The notes under the pieces were generated by a model. That model worked only from the letters and a program-made list of their open reading frames with translations. It was not told where the DNA came from and searched no databases. 64,000 nt of DNA, from assembly GCA_024640315.1 (NCBI GenBank), contig JAHEFF010000005.1:1-64000 (forward strand), given 5' to 3'. Every line of letters begins with the position of its first letter. Within the stretch, counting starts at the first letter, position 1. Position numbers and translations under genes: made by a program. Positions 18,265-27,668 of this stretch are shown here, one piece after another. Source of the DNA: Woeseiaceae bacterium (GTDB taxonomy: Bacteria > Pseudomonadota > Gammaproteobacteria > Steroidobacterales > Woeseiaceae).

Positions 18265-19077
18265 ATGGCCAATTCTATCGAAAATTTGCGGCAAGCTTTG
18301 CGTGCTGCCTGCTGCGGGACACCTCAGCCGAGACGTCGACTCGTGATTCTGTCAGTCGTGGCGCTGCTGTTCGCTGGTTGCGGCGGCAATGAGGAAGAGT
18401 TTGACCTCACGAAAAATATCCGCGAAGCCTACGTAGAGGCCCAGGAAGCCGTTGAAGTTGCCAACTATCGGAAGGCTATTGGCATTTTCGAGGCATTGCA
18501 GGCGCGATTCCCGTTCAGTGAATTTGCCACGCAAATTCAGCTCGAACTTACCTACTCCTACTACAAGGACGGGCGTACAGAACAGGCCATCGACGCTGCC
18601 GATACCTTTCTGCGGGAAAACCCGACGCATCCAAGGGTTGACTACGCAACATATATAAAAGGGCTTGCTTACTTCGAACAAGGCCAGACTTTTCTGGAGC
18701 GAGTGTTTCGCAAGGATATCTCCCGGCGTCCGCCGCGAGACGGCGAACTCGCCTTCTCCATTTTCAGCCGGCTTGTCGAACGCTACCCGGCCAGCCCGTA
18801 CGCGGCGGATTCACAACAGCGCATGGTCTACCTGCGGAACCGGCTGGCTGCATACGAGAATGCCGTCGCCTGGTTCTACATGGAGCGGGATGCCTATGTT
18901 GCCGCTTTAAATCGGGCTAAAACGGCTATTGAGGTTTATCACGGAGCGGACAGCGGCGCCGAGTCTCTGCAGATTATGATTGAAGCCTACGAAGGCCTCG
19001 GCATGACAGATCTTGCCAACGACACACGGCGCATCCTGCAAAAGAACTTCTCGGACGATTCCGTCGCGCAGAATTGA
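18265..19077 (+). CDS. bamD: outer membrane assembly lipoprotein BamD
   Basis: Essential lipoprotein of the BAM complex that inserts outer-membrane beta-barrels. The start at MANSIENL gives 270 residues; a longer frame opens 37 codons earlier but has no family counterpart. A Lys/Arg-rich N-region is followed by hydrophobic LVILSVVALLFAGC with lipobox FAGC, then the conserved YxxAxxxxxxGxYxxAI pattern (AYVEAQEAVEVANYRKAIGIFE) and five TPR-like repeats. Ser/Asn do not occupy +2 (Gly), allowing Lol transport to the outer membrane. Divergent from rluD. Confidence 0.95.
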   Translation: MANSIENLRQALRAACCGTPQPRRRLVILSVVALLFAGCGGNEEEFDLTKNIREAYVEAQEAVEVANYRKAIGIFEALQARFPFSEFATQIQLELTYSYYKDGRTEQAIDAADTFLRENPTHPRVDYATYIKGLAYFEQGQTFLERVFRKDISRRPPRDGELAFSIFSRLVERYPASPYAADSQQRMVYLRNRLAAYENAVAWFYMERDAYVAALNRAKTAIEVYHGADSGAESLQIMIEAYEGLGMTDLANDTRRILQKNFSDDSVAQN

Positions 19078-19130
19078 TCATTCAAGGAAGGTGTAGCGCG
19101 ACGTTACGGGGTAACGCCCAATCCGCCCAC
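19078..19130 (-). pseudogene. decayed duplicate of the nadE 3' end
   Basis: On the minus strand this stretch encodes GRIGRYPVTSRYTFLE followed by TGA, matching the last residues of NadE (GRDWRYPITSRYTFPE) at protein and DNA level (about 38 of 45 bases). It lies about 70 bp beyond the intact nadE stop and touches the bamD stop. There is no other piece of nadE here, so it is a fragment, left by a partial duplication or an exchange with a second nadE. Confidence 0.75.
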
Positions 19131-19199
19131 TACCCAGTAAATTTCCCTGCCGGCTAAAGCGGTTTGATCTTTAGTGACCCGGACTGAAAGTTCGAGTAT

Positions 19200-20831
19200 C
19201 TACTCCGGGAAGGTATAGCGCGACGTTATGGGGTACCTCCAATCCCGCCCAAACGCCCTGCTGCTGATCCGGATACCAGGCGGCGCCTGACGACGTTTGT
19301 ACTCGTTGCGTTTGACCAGTTCGAGGATTCTGACAACAATGTCTTTGTCGAAACCCTGGCCAACAATCTCATCGACAGACAGGTCCTGCTCGATAAAGGC
19401 CCTGAGAATTGGATCGAGCACATCATATGCCGGCAAGGAGTCCGTGTCTTTCTGGTTAGGCCGCAGTTCGGCCGACGGGGGCCGGGTGATGATGCGCTCT
19501 GGAATCACTTCGCTAACCGTGTTCCTGTAATTCGCCAGCCTGTACACAAGCGATTTGCTGCAATCCTTGATCGGCGCAAAACCGCCGGCCATATCACCGT
19601 ACAGCGTTGCATAGCCCACGGACATTTCGCTCTTGTTGCCTGTGGTTAACAGCATGGAACCGGTCTTGTTCGAAATCGACATCAATAACAATCCACGGCA
19701 GCGCGCCTGGATGTTTTCCTCAGTCACGTCTTCGTCACACCCTGCAAAAATATCGCGCAGTTGCGCGACGGTAGCTTCGTACATAGGTTCGATCGGAATA
19801 ACGTCGTAGCGAATACCGAGTAACGATGCCTGCCTGGCCGCATCTTCCTGGCTCATGTTACTGGTATAGCGAAACGGCATCATGATGGCCCGGACTCTGT
19901 CAGGGCCCAACGCATCACAGGCAATGGCCACCACAAGCGCCGAGTCCACTCCACCCGACAAGCCCAAAATGACTCCGGGAAAGCCGTTCTTGTCGACATA
20001 GTCCCGCGTACCGCAGACCAGCGCTTCGTAGACACTTTGCTCCGTCGACATCAGCGGCGTGATCTCACCCCTGGCGGGTCGGACACCGGCGCCGTCAGCA
20101 TCCAGCTCCACACGAAAAAGGCCCTCCGAATAGGGTGCAGCCCGGAAGCAAATCTCACCGTCCCGGTCCATTGTGAATGATCCGCCGTCGAAGACCAGTT
20201 CGTCCTGCCCACCCACCATGTTGAGGTAAACAAACGGCACGCCGGTCTCCTTTACGCGCTGCCGGACGACACGTTCCCGGTTGGTCTGGCTATTCGTCTC
20301 ATAAGGCGATCCATTTATCGCGATAATCACCTCGGCGCCAGCCGCACGGCTGGCCGCCAACGGTCCGCTCTTCCAGACGTCCTCGCAAATATTTATCCCG
20401 ATACGAATACCGTTGAGCGAAAACACTGACGGTTCCCGCCCGGCGGCGAAATACCGTTCCTCATCGAACACGCTGTAATTCGGCAACAGCTGCTTGCGAT
20501 ATTGTGCAAGGGGAGTGCCATCTTTAAAGACCACCGCAGAGTTATAGATTTCCCCGTCGTGGTATTCGGGATAGCCGAGCAACACGCCGATATCCCGCAC
20601 CCGGCTGCGAATTATCCCGAGCGCCTCGTCAACGCGTTTTCGTAACCCTGAGTGAAAAAGCAGATCTTCTGGTGGATAACCGCTGATGCTGAGTTCCGGG
20701 AACACGACAAGATCTGCCGCCATCTCGTCGTGAGCCCGAGCACAGTAGTCGAGGATCTTTTGGGTGTTACCAGCGACATCGCCGACGACAAGGTCAACCT
20801 GGGCCAGCGCTACTGTTATCCTGTCACTCAT
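19200..20831 (-). CDS. nadE: glutamine-dependent NAD+ synthetase
   Basis: Amidates nicotinate adenine dinucleotide to NAD using glutamine-derived ammonia. At 543 residues it has both modules: an N-terminal nitrilase-type glutaminase with the Glu-Lys-Cys triad (FPELSISGY, YRKQLLPNY, NICEDVW at about 46, 113 and 150) and a C-terminal synthetase with the PP-loop LGLSGGVDSALV near 290. Single-chain glutamine-dependent type, unlike short ammonia-dependent E. coli NadE. It is convergent with bamD and followed by a fragment of its own 3' end at 19078-19130. Confidence 0.98.
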   Translation of the reverse strand: MSDRITVALAQVDLVVGDVAGNTQKILDYCARAHDEMAADLVVFPELSISGYPPEDLLFHSGLRKRVDEALGIIRSRVRDIGVLLGYPEYHDGEIYNSAVVFKDGTPLAQYRKQLLPNYSVFDEERYFAAGREPSVFSLNGIRIGINICEDVWKSGPLAASRAAGAEVIIAINGSPYETNSQTNRERVVRQRVKETGVPFVYLNMVGGQDELVFDGGSFTMDRDGEICFRAAPYSEGLFRVELDADGAGVRPARGEITPLMSTEQSVYEALVCGTRDYVDKNGFPGVILGLSGGVDSALVVAIACDALGPDRVRAIMMPFRYTSNMSQEDAARQASLLGIRYDVIPIEPMYEATVAQLRDIFAGCDEDVTEENIQARCRGLLLMSISNKTGSMLLTTGNKSEMSVGYATLYGDMAGGFAPIKDCSKSLVYRLANYRNTVSEVIPERIITRPPSAELRPNQKDTDSLPAYDVLDPILRAFIEQDLSVDEIVGQGFDKDIVVRILELVKRNEYKRRQAPPGIRISSRAFGRDWRYPITSRYTFPE

Positions 20832-20873
20832 TGTAGAAAGACCTGAACCCTTTGTAAGGCAGGCAAATCGCGA

Positions 20874-21746
20874 CTACTTGTTCAGCAGCTCCTGCATCTT
20901 GCTGCCGAGTTCTGCCGGGGATCTTACTGTTGCAACACCAGCAGCATCGAGCGCACGGAATTTGTCTTCCGCGGTTCCCTTGCCTCCGGCAATGATAGCG
21001 CCTGCATGCCCCATGCGCTTGCCCGGTGGTGCCGTAACACCGGCGATATAGGCGACCACCGGCTTGGTCACGTTCGACTGGATGAATTCTGCAGCCGCTT
21101 CCTCGTCGGTACCCCCGATTTCGCCAACCATCACGACGCCTTCGGTTTCCGGGTCGGCCTGGAAAAGTTCCAGGCAGTCGATGAAATTCATGCCGCGGAC
21201 AGGATCACCGCCAATGCCAACACAGGTGCTTTGACCAAGGCCATTCTGGGTTGTCTGATAGACGGCTTCGTAGGTCAGCGTACCGGAACGCGACACCACG
21301 CCAATTTTTCCTTTCTGGTGGATAAAACCAGGCATGATGCCGATCTTGCATTCACCCGGCGTGATGATGCCCGGGCAATTCGGCCCGATCAGGCGACAGT
21401 CGTAACTCGCAAGCGCCGACTTCACTTTGACCATGTCGAGCACCGGAATGCCCTCGGTGATGCAAACGATGAGTTCGACCCCGGAATCGGCAGCCTCGAG
21501 AATGGCGTCCGCAGCAAAAGGCGCCGGCACATAAATCATGCTGACGTCCGCGCCGGTTTCGGCAACGGCTTCTCTCATCGTGTCATAAACGGGAACGCCA
21601 AGGTGCTCTTCGCCGCCGCGACCCGGTGTCACACCGGCGACAACATTCGTACCATAGTCGATGCACTGTTCCGTGTGAAAAGACCCCTGGTTGCCCGTGA
21701 TGCCCTGACAAATAATCTTGCTTTCTTTGTTGACCAGTATGCTCAT
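20874..21746 (-). CDS. sucD: succinyl-CoA synthetase alpha subunit
   Basis: TCA-cycle enzyme subunit that carries the phosphohistidine and binds CoA. It has 290 residues, the E. coli size. The N-terminal CoA-binding Rossmann domain contains [13 protein letters not shown] and the ligase domain ends with the phosphorylated His in [12 protein letters not shown] (about 246). It follows sucC by 12 bp, forming the usual sucCD pair. The sdh and sucAB genes are not in this window. Confidence 0.99.
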   Translation of the reverse strand: MSILVNKESKIICQGITGNQGSFHTEQCIDYGTNVVAGVTPGRGGEEHLGVPVYDTMREAVAETGADVSMIYVPAPFAADAILEAADSGVELIVCITEGIPVLDMVKVKSALASYDCRLIGPNCPGIITPGECKIGIMPGFIHQKGKIGVVSRSGTLTYEAVYQTTQNGLGQSTCVGIGGDPVRGMNFIDCLELFQADPETEGVVMVGEIGGTDEEAAAEFIQSNVTKPVVAYIAGVTAPPGKRMGHAGAIIAGGKGTAEDKFRALDAAGVATVRSPAELGSKMQELLNK

Positions 21747-21758
21747 GATAAGTCCGCG

Positions 21759-22922
21759 TTAACTGCCCGACGCCGCAACCGCTTTCTGCGCGGCGTCGGT
21801 CAGGTCCTCTGCTGAAATGATGTCGAACCCGCTCTCAGCGAGTAGCTCGCGGCCTTTATCGACGTTTGTGCCTTCCAGTCGAACAACAACCGGAACGCCG
21901 ACACCAACCTCTTTCACCGCAGAGACGATGCCCTGCGCGATCAGATCGCACCTGACGATGCCGCCGAATATATTGACGAGGATGGCTGATACGTTTTTGT
22001 TCGACAGAATCAGTTTGAATGCCGCCGCGACGCGCTCGCTCGTCGCTCCACCGCCCACATCAAGGAAGTTTGCGGGCTCTCCGCCGTGCAGCTTGATCAG
22101 ATCCATTGTCGCCATGGCGAGGCCAGCTCCGTTCACCATGCAGGCGATATTTCCGTCCAGTGATACGTAGTTGAGGTCGTGCTCTGCGGCCTCTCTTTCC
22201 TTCGGGTCTTCCTGGCTCGGATCCCTCATTTCCATCAGTCGGGCCTGCCGAAACAGTGCGTTGTCCTCGATGTTGATCTTCGCATCAAGTGCCAGTACGT
22301 CACCGGCCTTGGTCACGATGAGTGGATTCACTTCGACAAGGCTGGCATCACATTCACAAAAGAGGCGATAAAGCTTGCTGATCAGATCCGCGAACTGGCG
22401 ACTTTGCTTCTTGTCGAGCCCAAGGCCGAATGCTAACTGTCGTGCCTGGTACGGCTGCAGGCCGGCGTCGGCCGACACGGCTACCGTGAAGATCTGCTCA
22501 GGCGTTTCGGCCGCAACCTGCTCGATGTCCATGCCACCGGCTGCAGAGGCAATAAATGAAATCTTGCTGACTTCACGATCCACCAACATGCTGAGGTACA
22601 GCTCACGATCAATTTCCGAGCCTTCCTCAACATACACGACATTGACCGGCAACCCCTCCGGTCCCGACTGGTGAGTGACAAGCTGAGTGCCCAGCATCTC
22701 AGTCGCATATTCGCGAACTTCCTCAGCCGAGCGAGCCAGTTTGACACCGCCCGCTTTGCCGCGACCGCCGGCGTGCACTTGCGCCTTGACGACCCACAGG
22801 TCGCCGCCAAGATTTTCCGTGGCGGCGACTGCCGCATCGGGGGAATCGGCCGCGACGCCCCTGGGTACCGGAATGCCGAATTCTGCAAAAAGCTGTTTTG
22901 ACTGGTATTCGTGAAGATTCAT
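21759..22922 (-). CDS. sucC: succinyl-CoA synthetase beta subunit
   Basis: ATP-grasp subunit of succinyl-CoA synthetase (387 residues). Begins [20 protein letters not shown], then the nucleotide-binding region [19 protein letters not shown] (about 45-62) and the C-terminal flavodoxin-like domain with [15 protein letters not shown] (about 320). First gene of sucCD, divergent from pilS across about 190 bp. Specificity for ATP or GTP is not decidable by eye. Confidence 0.99.
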   Translation of the reverse strand: MNLHEYQSKQLFAEFGIPVPRGVAADSPDAAVAATENLGGDLWVVKAQVHAGGRGKAGGVKLARSAEEVREYATEMLGTQLVTHQSGPEGLPVNVVYVEEGSEIDRELYLSMLVDREVSKISFIASAAGGMDIEQVAAETPEQIFTVAVSADAGLQPYQARQLAFGLGLDKKQSRQFADLISKLYRLFCECDASLVEVNPLIVTKAGDVLALDAKINIEDNALFRQARLMEMRDPSQEDPKEREAAEHDLNYVSLDGNIACMVNGAGLAMATMDLIKLHGGEPANFLDVGGGATSERVAAAFKLILSNKNVSAILVNIFGGIVRCDLIAQGIVSAVKEVGVGVPVVVRLEGTNVDKGRELLAESGFDIISAEDLTDAAQKAVAASGS

Positions 22923-23113
22923 TTGGTTTCTTTATTGGTGATCGCCGGGGAGCAAATTGCCTGGATCAATGCCATTTAATGCAATGCCCGGGCGACCTGT
23001 CCTGAAAAGTCGGCGTATTTTGTAGGAAAGCAACCTAAGACGCAAAATTACGGTCGCGCTTCGTCTACAATCTGCGCTGGCCGGAACGTTCGCCGGTGAC
23101 GCAAGCGGAGAAA

Positions 23114-24784
23114 ATGAACCAGGCACTAACAGATACCAGGTCGCTCAGGATCGATTCTCCCTTGCAACGCGCCATTGATGAGTCAGACCTGACATGGCGG
23201 GTTCTGGGCACACTGAACGTCTTCCGCATTGTTATCGCGGTTATCCTGATCGGCCTTTTTTTTGCCGGCGAGGAATCACGGTTTTTCGGTGACCGGTACC
23301 CGACTATCTTCGCGGCAACCGTCAGCGGCTATCTTGTATTCGCCATAATCACCGGCTTTGCGATTCGTGGCCGCTGGGTGACCGCTGGTCCGCAAATCCT
23401 CACCCAGATTCCAGTCGACATTCTGGCCATTGTCATCCTGATGCACGCCAGCGGCGGCATCAGCAGCGGACTGGGAGGCCTGCTGGTGGTATTCGTCGGC
23501 GCGGGCAGCCTGATTCTCCCGTTCCGCATTCCTGCTTTTTTTGCCGCGATCGCCACGCTTGCGGTGCTGGGAGAGCAATTGTTCTCCCAGATCGGCGGCG
23601 TCAGCGACACGAGCAATTTCTCAGCCGCCGGTGTCCTTGGCGCCATCATTTTTGCCATCGCTTTAGCGGCCAGACCGCTTGCGAGGCGCATTCAGTTTAG
23701 TGAGGCGCTGGCGCGCCAGCGTGGTGTGGATCTGGCCAACCTGTCAGAGCTGAACGAATACATCGTTCAGCATCTTCGCGAAAGCATTGTCGTTGTGGAT
23801 TCCGACAACCGGGTTCGCCTCATCAATGCGAGCGCGGCCCGTTTGCTGGGCGCCCCGGCCGATTGTCATGGCACCGATATCGGTGACGCGTCGCGAGACC
23901 TGGCCGACTACGTAGCTCACTGGCGTCGCGATCCGGAAGCCGGCTCCCACACGGACATCACCATGAATGCGAATGAGGACAGCTCCCGCATCAAGGCGCA
24001 CCTGGCGCCGCTCGGCAAAGGAGAGGCACGAGACGGGCCGATCCTGGTGTTCCTGGAGGACTCCAGCCTGATGAATGCCAGGGTGCAACAATCGAAACTG
24101 GCATCGCTTGGACGACTGTCCGCCAGCATTGCGCATGAAATCAGGAACCCGGTCGGCGCGATGAGCCATGCGGGCCAATTACTTGGCGAGTCCGAGGCAT
24201 TGACAGCGGACGATCTGCGCCTGACAGAAATAATTCGAACGCATGCAGAGCGGGTCAGCCATATTATTGACAATGTTCTGCAGCTTTCCCGCCGCGAATC
24301 CAGCCAGCCCGAGCGCTTCGAACTCGGTCCCTGGCTGATGGATTTCGCGCAGGAATTTACGCGCACCCTGGAACTGCAGGAGGGCGAGCTGTCGGTAACG
24401 AGCGTTGCACCAGGCCTCGAGATTCGCATGGATCCGAGCCACCTGCGCCAGGTGCTCTGGAATCTCTGTGACAACGCCGTCAAATACGCGAGCGAGACGG
24501 GAGGCATCCTGGTTGAACTGCAGGCCGGCCGAACAGGAAGAACCGGCCAGCCATACCTCGAAGTGCTTGACCAGGGCCACGGCGTCGATGCTGCCACCGC
24601 GGACAAGATATTCGAGCCTTTCTTTACAGCGAGAAGCGGCGGTACCGGACTGGGGCTTTATATATCCAGAGAGTTGTGCGAGCTTAACCGGGCAACCCTG
24701 GTGTACAACGCCCGGGAAACCGGCGGCAGCATATTCAGAATCGTATTCGCTGATCCTGATCGCTGGGAAGCAGTAGACAGCTAG
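23114..24784 (+). CDS. pilS: sensor histidine kinase PilS
   Basis: Membrane kinase that controls the response regulator PilR and pilin transcription. The start chosen at MNQALTD has GCGGAG just upstream and gives 556 residues; a GTG 6 codons earlier is possible. About six membrane segments lie in residues 35-195, then a PAS domain (about 215-320), HisKA with the phosphorylated His in SIAHEIRNPVGAMSHAGQ (about 345), and HATPase with N-box NLCDNAVKY and G-boxes DQGHGVD and GGTGLGLYISREL. Pairs with pilR 29 bp downstream. In Pseudomonas PilS senses inner-membrane PilA. Confidence 0.95.
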   Translation: MNQALTDTRSLRIDSPLQRAIDESDLTWRVLGTLNVFRIVIAVILIGLFFAGEESRFFGDRYPTIFAATVSGYLVFAIITGFAIRGRWVTAGPQILTQIPVDILAIVILMHASGGISSGLGGLLVVFVGAGSLILPFRIPAFFAAIATLAVLGEQLFSQIGGVSDTSNFSAAGVLGAIIFAIALAARPLARRIQFSEALARQRGVDLANLSELNEYIVQHLRESIVVVDSDNRVRLINASAARLLGAPADCHGTDIGDASRDLADYVAHWRRDPEAGSHTDITMNANEDSSRIKAHLAPLGKGEARDGPILVFLEDSSLMNARVQQSKLASLGRLSASIAHEIRNPVGAMSHAGQLLGESEALTADDLRLTEIIRTHAERVSHIIDNVLQLSRRESSQPERFELGPWLMDFAQEFTRTLELQEGELSVTSVAPGLEIRMDPSHLRQVLWNLCDNAVKYASETGGILVELQAGRTGRTGQPYLEVLDQGHGVDAATADKIFEPFFTARSGGTGLGLYISRELCELNRATLVYNARETGGSIFRIVFADPDRWEAVDS

Positions 24785-24813
24785 ACAAATATCTGAAGAG
24801 CAACAGTAACGCA

Positions 24814-26121
24814 ATGCAGAAACCCCTGGCACTGGTCATCGATGACGAACCTGATATTCGCGAACTCCTTGCATTGACGTTGGGGCGAATGGACATAGAA
24901 ACGGTGCTGGCCGAAGATGTCAGTGGCGCCAAAGAGCAACTCGGCAGCCGGCAATTCGATATTTGCCTTACCGATATGCGGTTGCCTGATGGCGATGGAC
25001 TCGATCTCGTCCAGTGGATGCAGCACCACGCCGCCGGCGTGCCGGTAGCGGTGATCACCGCCCACGGCAACGTCGAGACTGCGGTTCAGGCGCTGAAACT
25101 CGGCGCCTTTGATTTCATTTCCAAACCGCTCGATCTGGGCAATCTGCGCAATATCATCGGCAACGCACTGAAACTGAGCAAAAAGGATGGGGATGAGGCG
25201 TCCCGCCTGTTGGGTGAATCTGCGCCCATGCAGAACCTGCGCCAGATGATCGACCGGGTTGCGCGCAGCCAGGCGCCGATTCACATATCCGGAGAGTCCG
25301 GCACCGGCAAGGAACTCGTCGCCCGGCTGATCCACGACTCCGGACCGCGAAGAGACGGTCCCTTCGTACCCGTCAATTGTGGCGCCATTCCCGCAGAACT
25401 CATGGAAAGCGAGTTCTTCGGCCACCGCAAGGGCTCATTTACCGGCGCCGTCAATGACAAGACCGGCCTCGTGCAATCAGCCAATGCCGGCACGCTCTTC
25501 CTGGACGAAATCGCCGATCTTCCCCTGCCCATGCAGGTGAAGCTTTTGCGGGTCATCCAGGAGCAGACTGTTCGTCCGGTCGGTGCCGCCGGCGAAGAGC
25601 AGGTCGATGTCAGAATCCTGTCAGCAACCCACAAGGACCTCGCGAAAATGGTCAAAGACGGCGATTTTCGTGAGGATCTCTATTACCGCATCAACGTCAT
25701 CGAGTTGCGGGTGCCCGCGTTGAGGGAACGTGAAGACGATGTTTTGCAGCTCGCCGCTTTCATCCTTGAGCGCCTGGGCTCGAGTTTCGAGGTTCTGGAT
25801 GACAGCGCCCGAACCGGGTTGATGAAATACGCCTTCCCCGGCAACGTCCGAGAGCTCGAGAACATGCTCGAAAGAGCCGTGACGCTCTCCGGCGGCGGTA
25901 CGATTTCCGAGAGCGGCCTGGCATTTCGCGCCGGATCGAATGACCAGCAAGGCGTTACGGCACCGGGCAAGGATCTCGGCAACCAGATCGACGATGTGCA
26001 GCGCCAGGCGATTGTCGAGGCACTGGAAAAAACCCGCTACAACAAAACGGCCGCCGCAAAACTGCTCGGACTGACTTTTCGACAGCTTCGATACCGCATC
26101 AAGAAGCTCGGCATCGAGTAG
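24814..26121 (+). CDS. pilR: sigma-54 response regulator PilR
   Basis: NtrC-family activator of pilA. It has 435 residues: receiver domain with acceptor Asp in CLTDMRLPDGDGL (about 53), AAA+ domain with Walker A GESGTGKE (about 165) and the sigma-54 contact loop GSFTGA, as in Pseudomonas PilR, Walker B TLFLDEIADLP, and a Fis-type helix-turn-helix at the C-terminus (YNKTAAAKLLGLTFRQLRYRIKKLG). It is directly followed by the pilA promoter region with matching half-sites. Confidence 0.97.
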   Translation: MQKPLALVIDDEPDIRELLALTLGRMDIETVLAEDVSGAKEQLGSRQFDICLTDMRLPDGDGLDLVQWMQHHAAGVPVAVITAHGNVETAVQALKLGAFDFISKPLDLGNLRNIIGNALKLSKKDGDEASRLLGESAPMQNLRQMIDRVARSQAPIHISGESGTGKELVARLIHDSGPRRDGPFVPVNCGAIPAELMESEFFGHRKGSFTGAVNDKTGLVQSANAGTLFLDEIADLPLPMQVKLLRVIQEQTVRPVGAAGEEQVDVRILSATHKDLAKMVKDGDFREDLYYRINVIELRVPALREREDDVLQLAAFILERLGSSFEVLDDSARTGLMKYAFPGNVRELENMLERAVTLSGGGTISESGLAFRAGSNDQQGVTAPGKDLGNQIDDVQRQAIVEALEKTRYNKTAAAKLLGLTFRQLRYRIKKLGIE

Positions 26122-26135
26122 CTCCCGGCAACGGG

Positions 26136-26200
26136 TGACAAATTTTGTCACCTTTCGACATTAGCTGACAGAATCTGACCGTTTTCAGGTCAGTGCAGTG
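26136..26200 (+). promoter_or_regulatory. probable PilR binding region upstream of pilA
   Basis: A 15-bp palindrome TGACAAATTTTGTCA (26136-26150) and further TGTC/GACA half-sites (TTCGACA, GCTGACAG, TCTGACC) lie 70-160 bp upstream of the sigma-54 promoter, where an enhancer-binding protein would sit. Pseudomonas PilR binds clustered TGTC half-sites. Confidence 0.55.
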
Positions 26201-26270
26201 GCATCCCACAGACACTAAAAACCTTTTTAGTCTTTATAAAACAAATACTTAATGCCAAATAACCAAAGTT

Positions 26271-26284
26271 GGCACGGGGCTTGC
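26271..26284 (+). promoter_or_regulatory. sigma-54 promoter of pilA
   Basis: TTGGCACGGGGCTTGCTT gives the exact GG-N10-GC of a -24/-12 promoter, 75 bp before the pilA start. With PilR encoded immediately upstream this is the expected PilR-activated pilin promoter. The mRNA should start near 26296. Confidence 0.88.
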
Positions 26285-26358
26285 TTTATACATCCTACAG
26301 GCGCATTACGCCGTTTGTTAATGACTAACACTCTCAAACATTCATGGAGTTTACTGAG

Positions 26359-26790
26359 ATGAAGAAACAACAGGGTTTTACACTGATCGAACTTATGATC
26401 GTAGTTGCCATCATCGGCATTCTGGCTGCGATCGCTATCCCGGCCTACCAGGACTACACGATTCGTGCACAGGTTTCTGAAGGTCTGAACCTGTCGGGCG
26501 CTGCTAAAGCGGCAGTCACCGAGTTCTACCAGGACCAGGGCGCGGCCCCCACGACCAATGCACAGGCAGGTCTTGACGATGCCATCGCTGGTAAGTACGT
26601 CGCAAGCGTAGCGGTAGGCGCCGGTGGCGTAATCACCGTCACGTATGGCGGCGATGCCAACGCTAACCTCGTAGCCGCCGGTACGCTGTTGATGACGCCT
26701 GACTTCGTCACCAGCCCAGGCAGTGTTCAGTGGGGCTGCAGCAGTGGCGCCATACCGAACAAGTGGTTGCCAGCTGCATGCCGTCCGTAA
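26359..26790 (+). CDS. pilA: type IV major pilin PilA
   Basis: Structural subunit of type IVa pili, 143 residues from the start MKKQQG (a Met 5 codons earlier would lengthen the leader needlessly). The prepilin peptidase site is G/FTLIEL with Glu5, followed by the hydrophobic helix to IAIPAYQDY with Pro22 of the mature form. A Gly/Ala-rich globular domain follows, and the C-terminal pair of Cys (WGCSS and AACRP) defines the D-loop. Own sigma-54 promoter and a strong terminator. Confidence 0.95.
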   Translation: MKKQQGFTLIELMIVVAIIGILAAIAIPAYQDYTIRAQVSEGLNLSGAAKAAVTEFYQDQGAAPTTNAQAGLDDAIAGKYVASVAVGAGGVITVTYGGDANANLVAAGTLLMTPDFVTSPGSVQWGCSSGAIPNKWLPAACRP

Positions 26791-26834
26791 GGACTGCTCG
26801 AAGGATGTCCTAGCGACTTCCTTTGCAGGACAAG

Positions 26835-26864
26835 AAAGCCCCGGCTCTGCCGGGGCTTTTTTTT
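26835..26864 (+). terminator. intrinsic terminator after pilA
   Basis: AAAGCCCCGG and CCGGGGCTTT form a stem with a short loop, followed by an unbroken T8, 45 bp after the pilA stop. It should isolate the abundant pilin mRNA from the next pilin gene. Confidence 0.92.
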
Positions 26865-27005
26865 GGTCGGGTTGAAACCGGTGTGACGTGGTTCACACTT
26901 TCCGGGCAGACTCAATAGCATGAAAATTTTGTTGGATCCCGGTAGGCTCAATCTCATCGCGCCGAGGTCTCCGGCCATAAACAGAACAAAGAGCGGATCA
27001 GCTTC

Positions 27006-27491
27006 ATGTCATATCGCAGCCGGGGATTCACCCTTATCGAATTGATGATCGTCATGACGATTATCGGCATCCTGGCGTCACTTGCCGTGTCGGCTTACCA
27101 GACATTTACGGTCAGGGCCCAGGTCTCGGAGGGCCTGAACTTCGCCGCCGGCGCCAAAGTGCCCATTGTCGACGCGTATACCAATGGCGGCGTCGCTCCC
27201 GCCAACCGGGTAGCGGCAGGCATGACCCCGATGGCAACGGATACCCGCGGCAGCTATGTCACTTCGACCGAGATCGTCAACGGTCGGATCGACATCACTT
27301 TCGGCGGCCCGCTTGCGCACCAGGACCTTATCGGCGCGGTGCTTTCGCTAACGCCTTACGAAACAGCCGGAAATACCATCGTCTGGCGCTGTGGCAACGC
27401 CCCGCCACCGGCCGGCGTGCTGCTAAACGGTGGTTCGGGCCACATCGCCCCGACCGTCGACCCCCGCTACCTGCCTACCAGCTGCCGTTAA
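27006..27491 (+). CDS. second type IV pilin (PilA paralogue)
   Basis: A 161-residue pilin related to PilA: leader MSYRSRG, cleavage before FTLIEL with Glu5, and the shared segment [10 protein letters not shown]. It differs from PilA in having Ser instead of Pro at mature position 22 (LAVSAYQ), and a longer C-terminal loop between Cys pairs (WRCGN to PTSCR). No sigma-54 motif is visible upstream and pilA's terminator intervenes, so it is probably expressed separately and at a lower level. It could be an alternative major pilin or a minor subunit; the cluster gives no proof. Confidence 0.9.
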   Translation: MSYRSRGFTLIELMIVMTIIGILASLAVSAYQTFTVRAQVSEGLNFAAGAKVPIVDAYTNGGVAPANRVAAGMTPMATDTRGSYVTSTEIVNGRIDITFGGPLAHQDLIGAVLSLTPYETAGNTIVWRCGNAPPPAGVLLNGGSGHIAPTVDPRYLPTSCR

Positions 27492-27668
27492 AACATCCGG
27501 AATTACGCCGCTTTTACTGTAAATTGACCCTCAATCGCGGGTTTGACTTAATGAAATTCCACAACTGTGACAAACAGCACAAAATCGAGTTGATCCGAGC
27601 ACTTAGATTGGCGAGACTGTGACGCTTGGGGGAGTTGCTCCTCTGCAATTTATGGGATTCTTCGCAGC

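Noticed and set aside
25400-25450. PilR GSFTGA (instead of GAFTGA) as a defect in sigma-54 contact
   Set aside because: The Pseudomonas PilR loop is also GSFTGA, so this is normal for the family.
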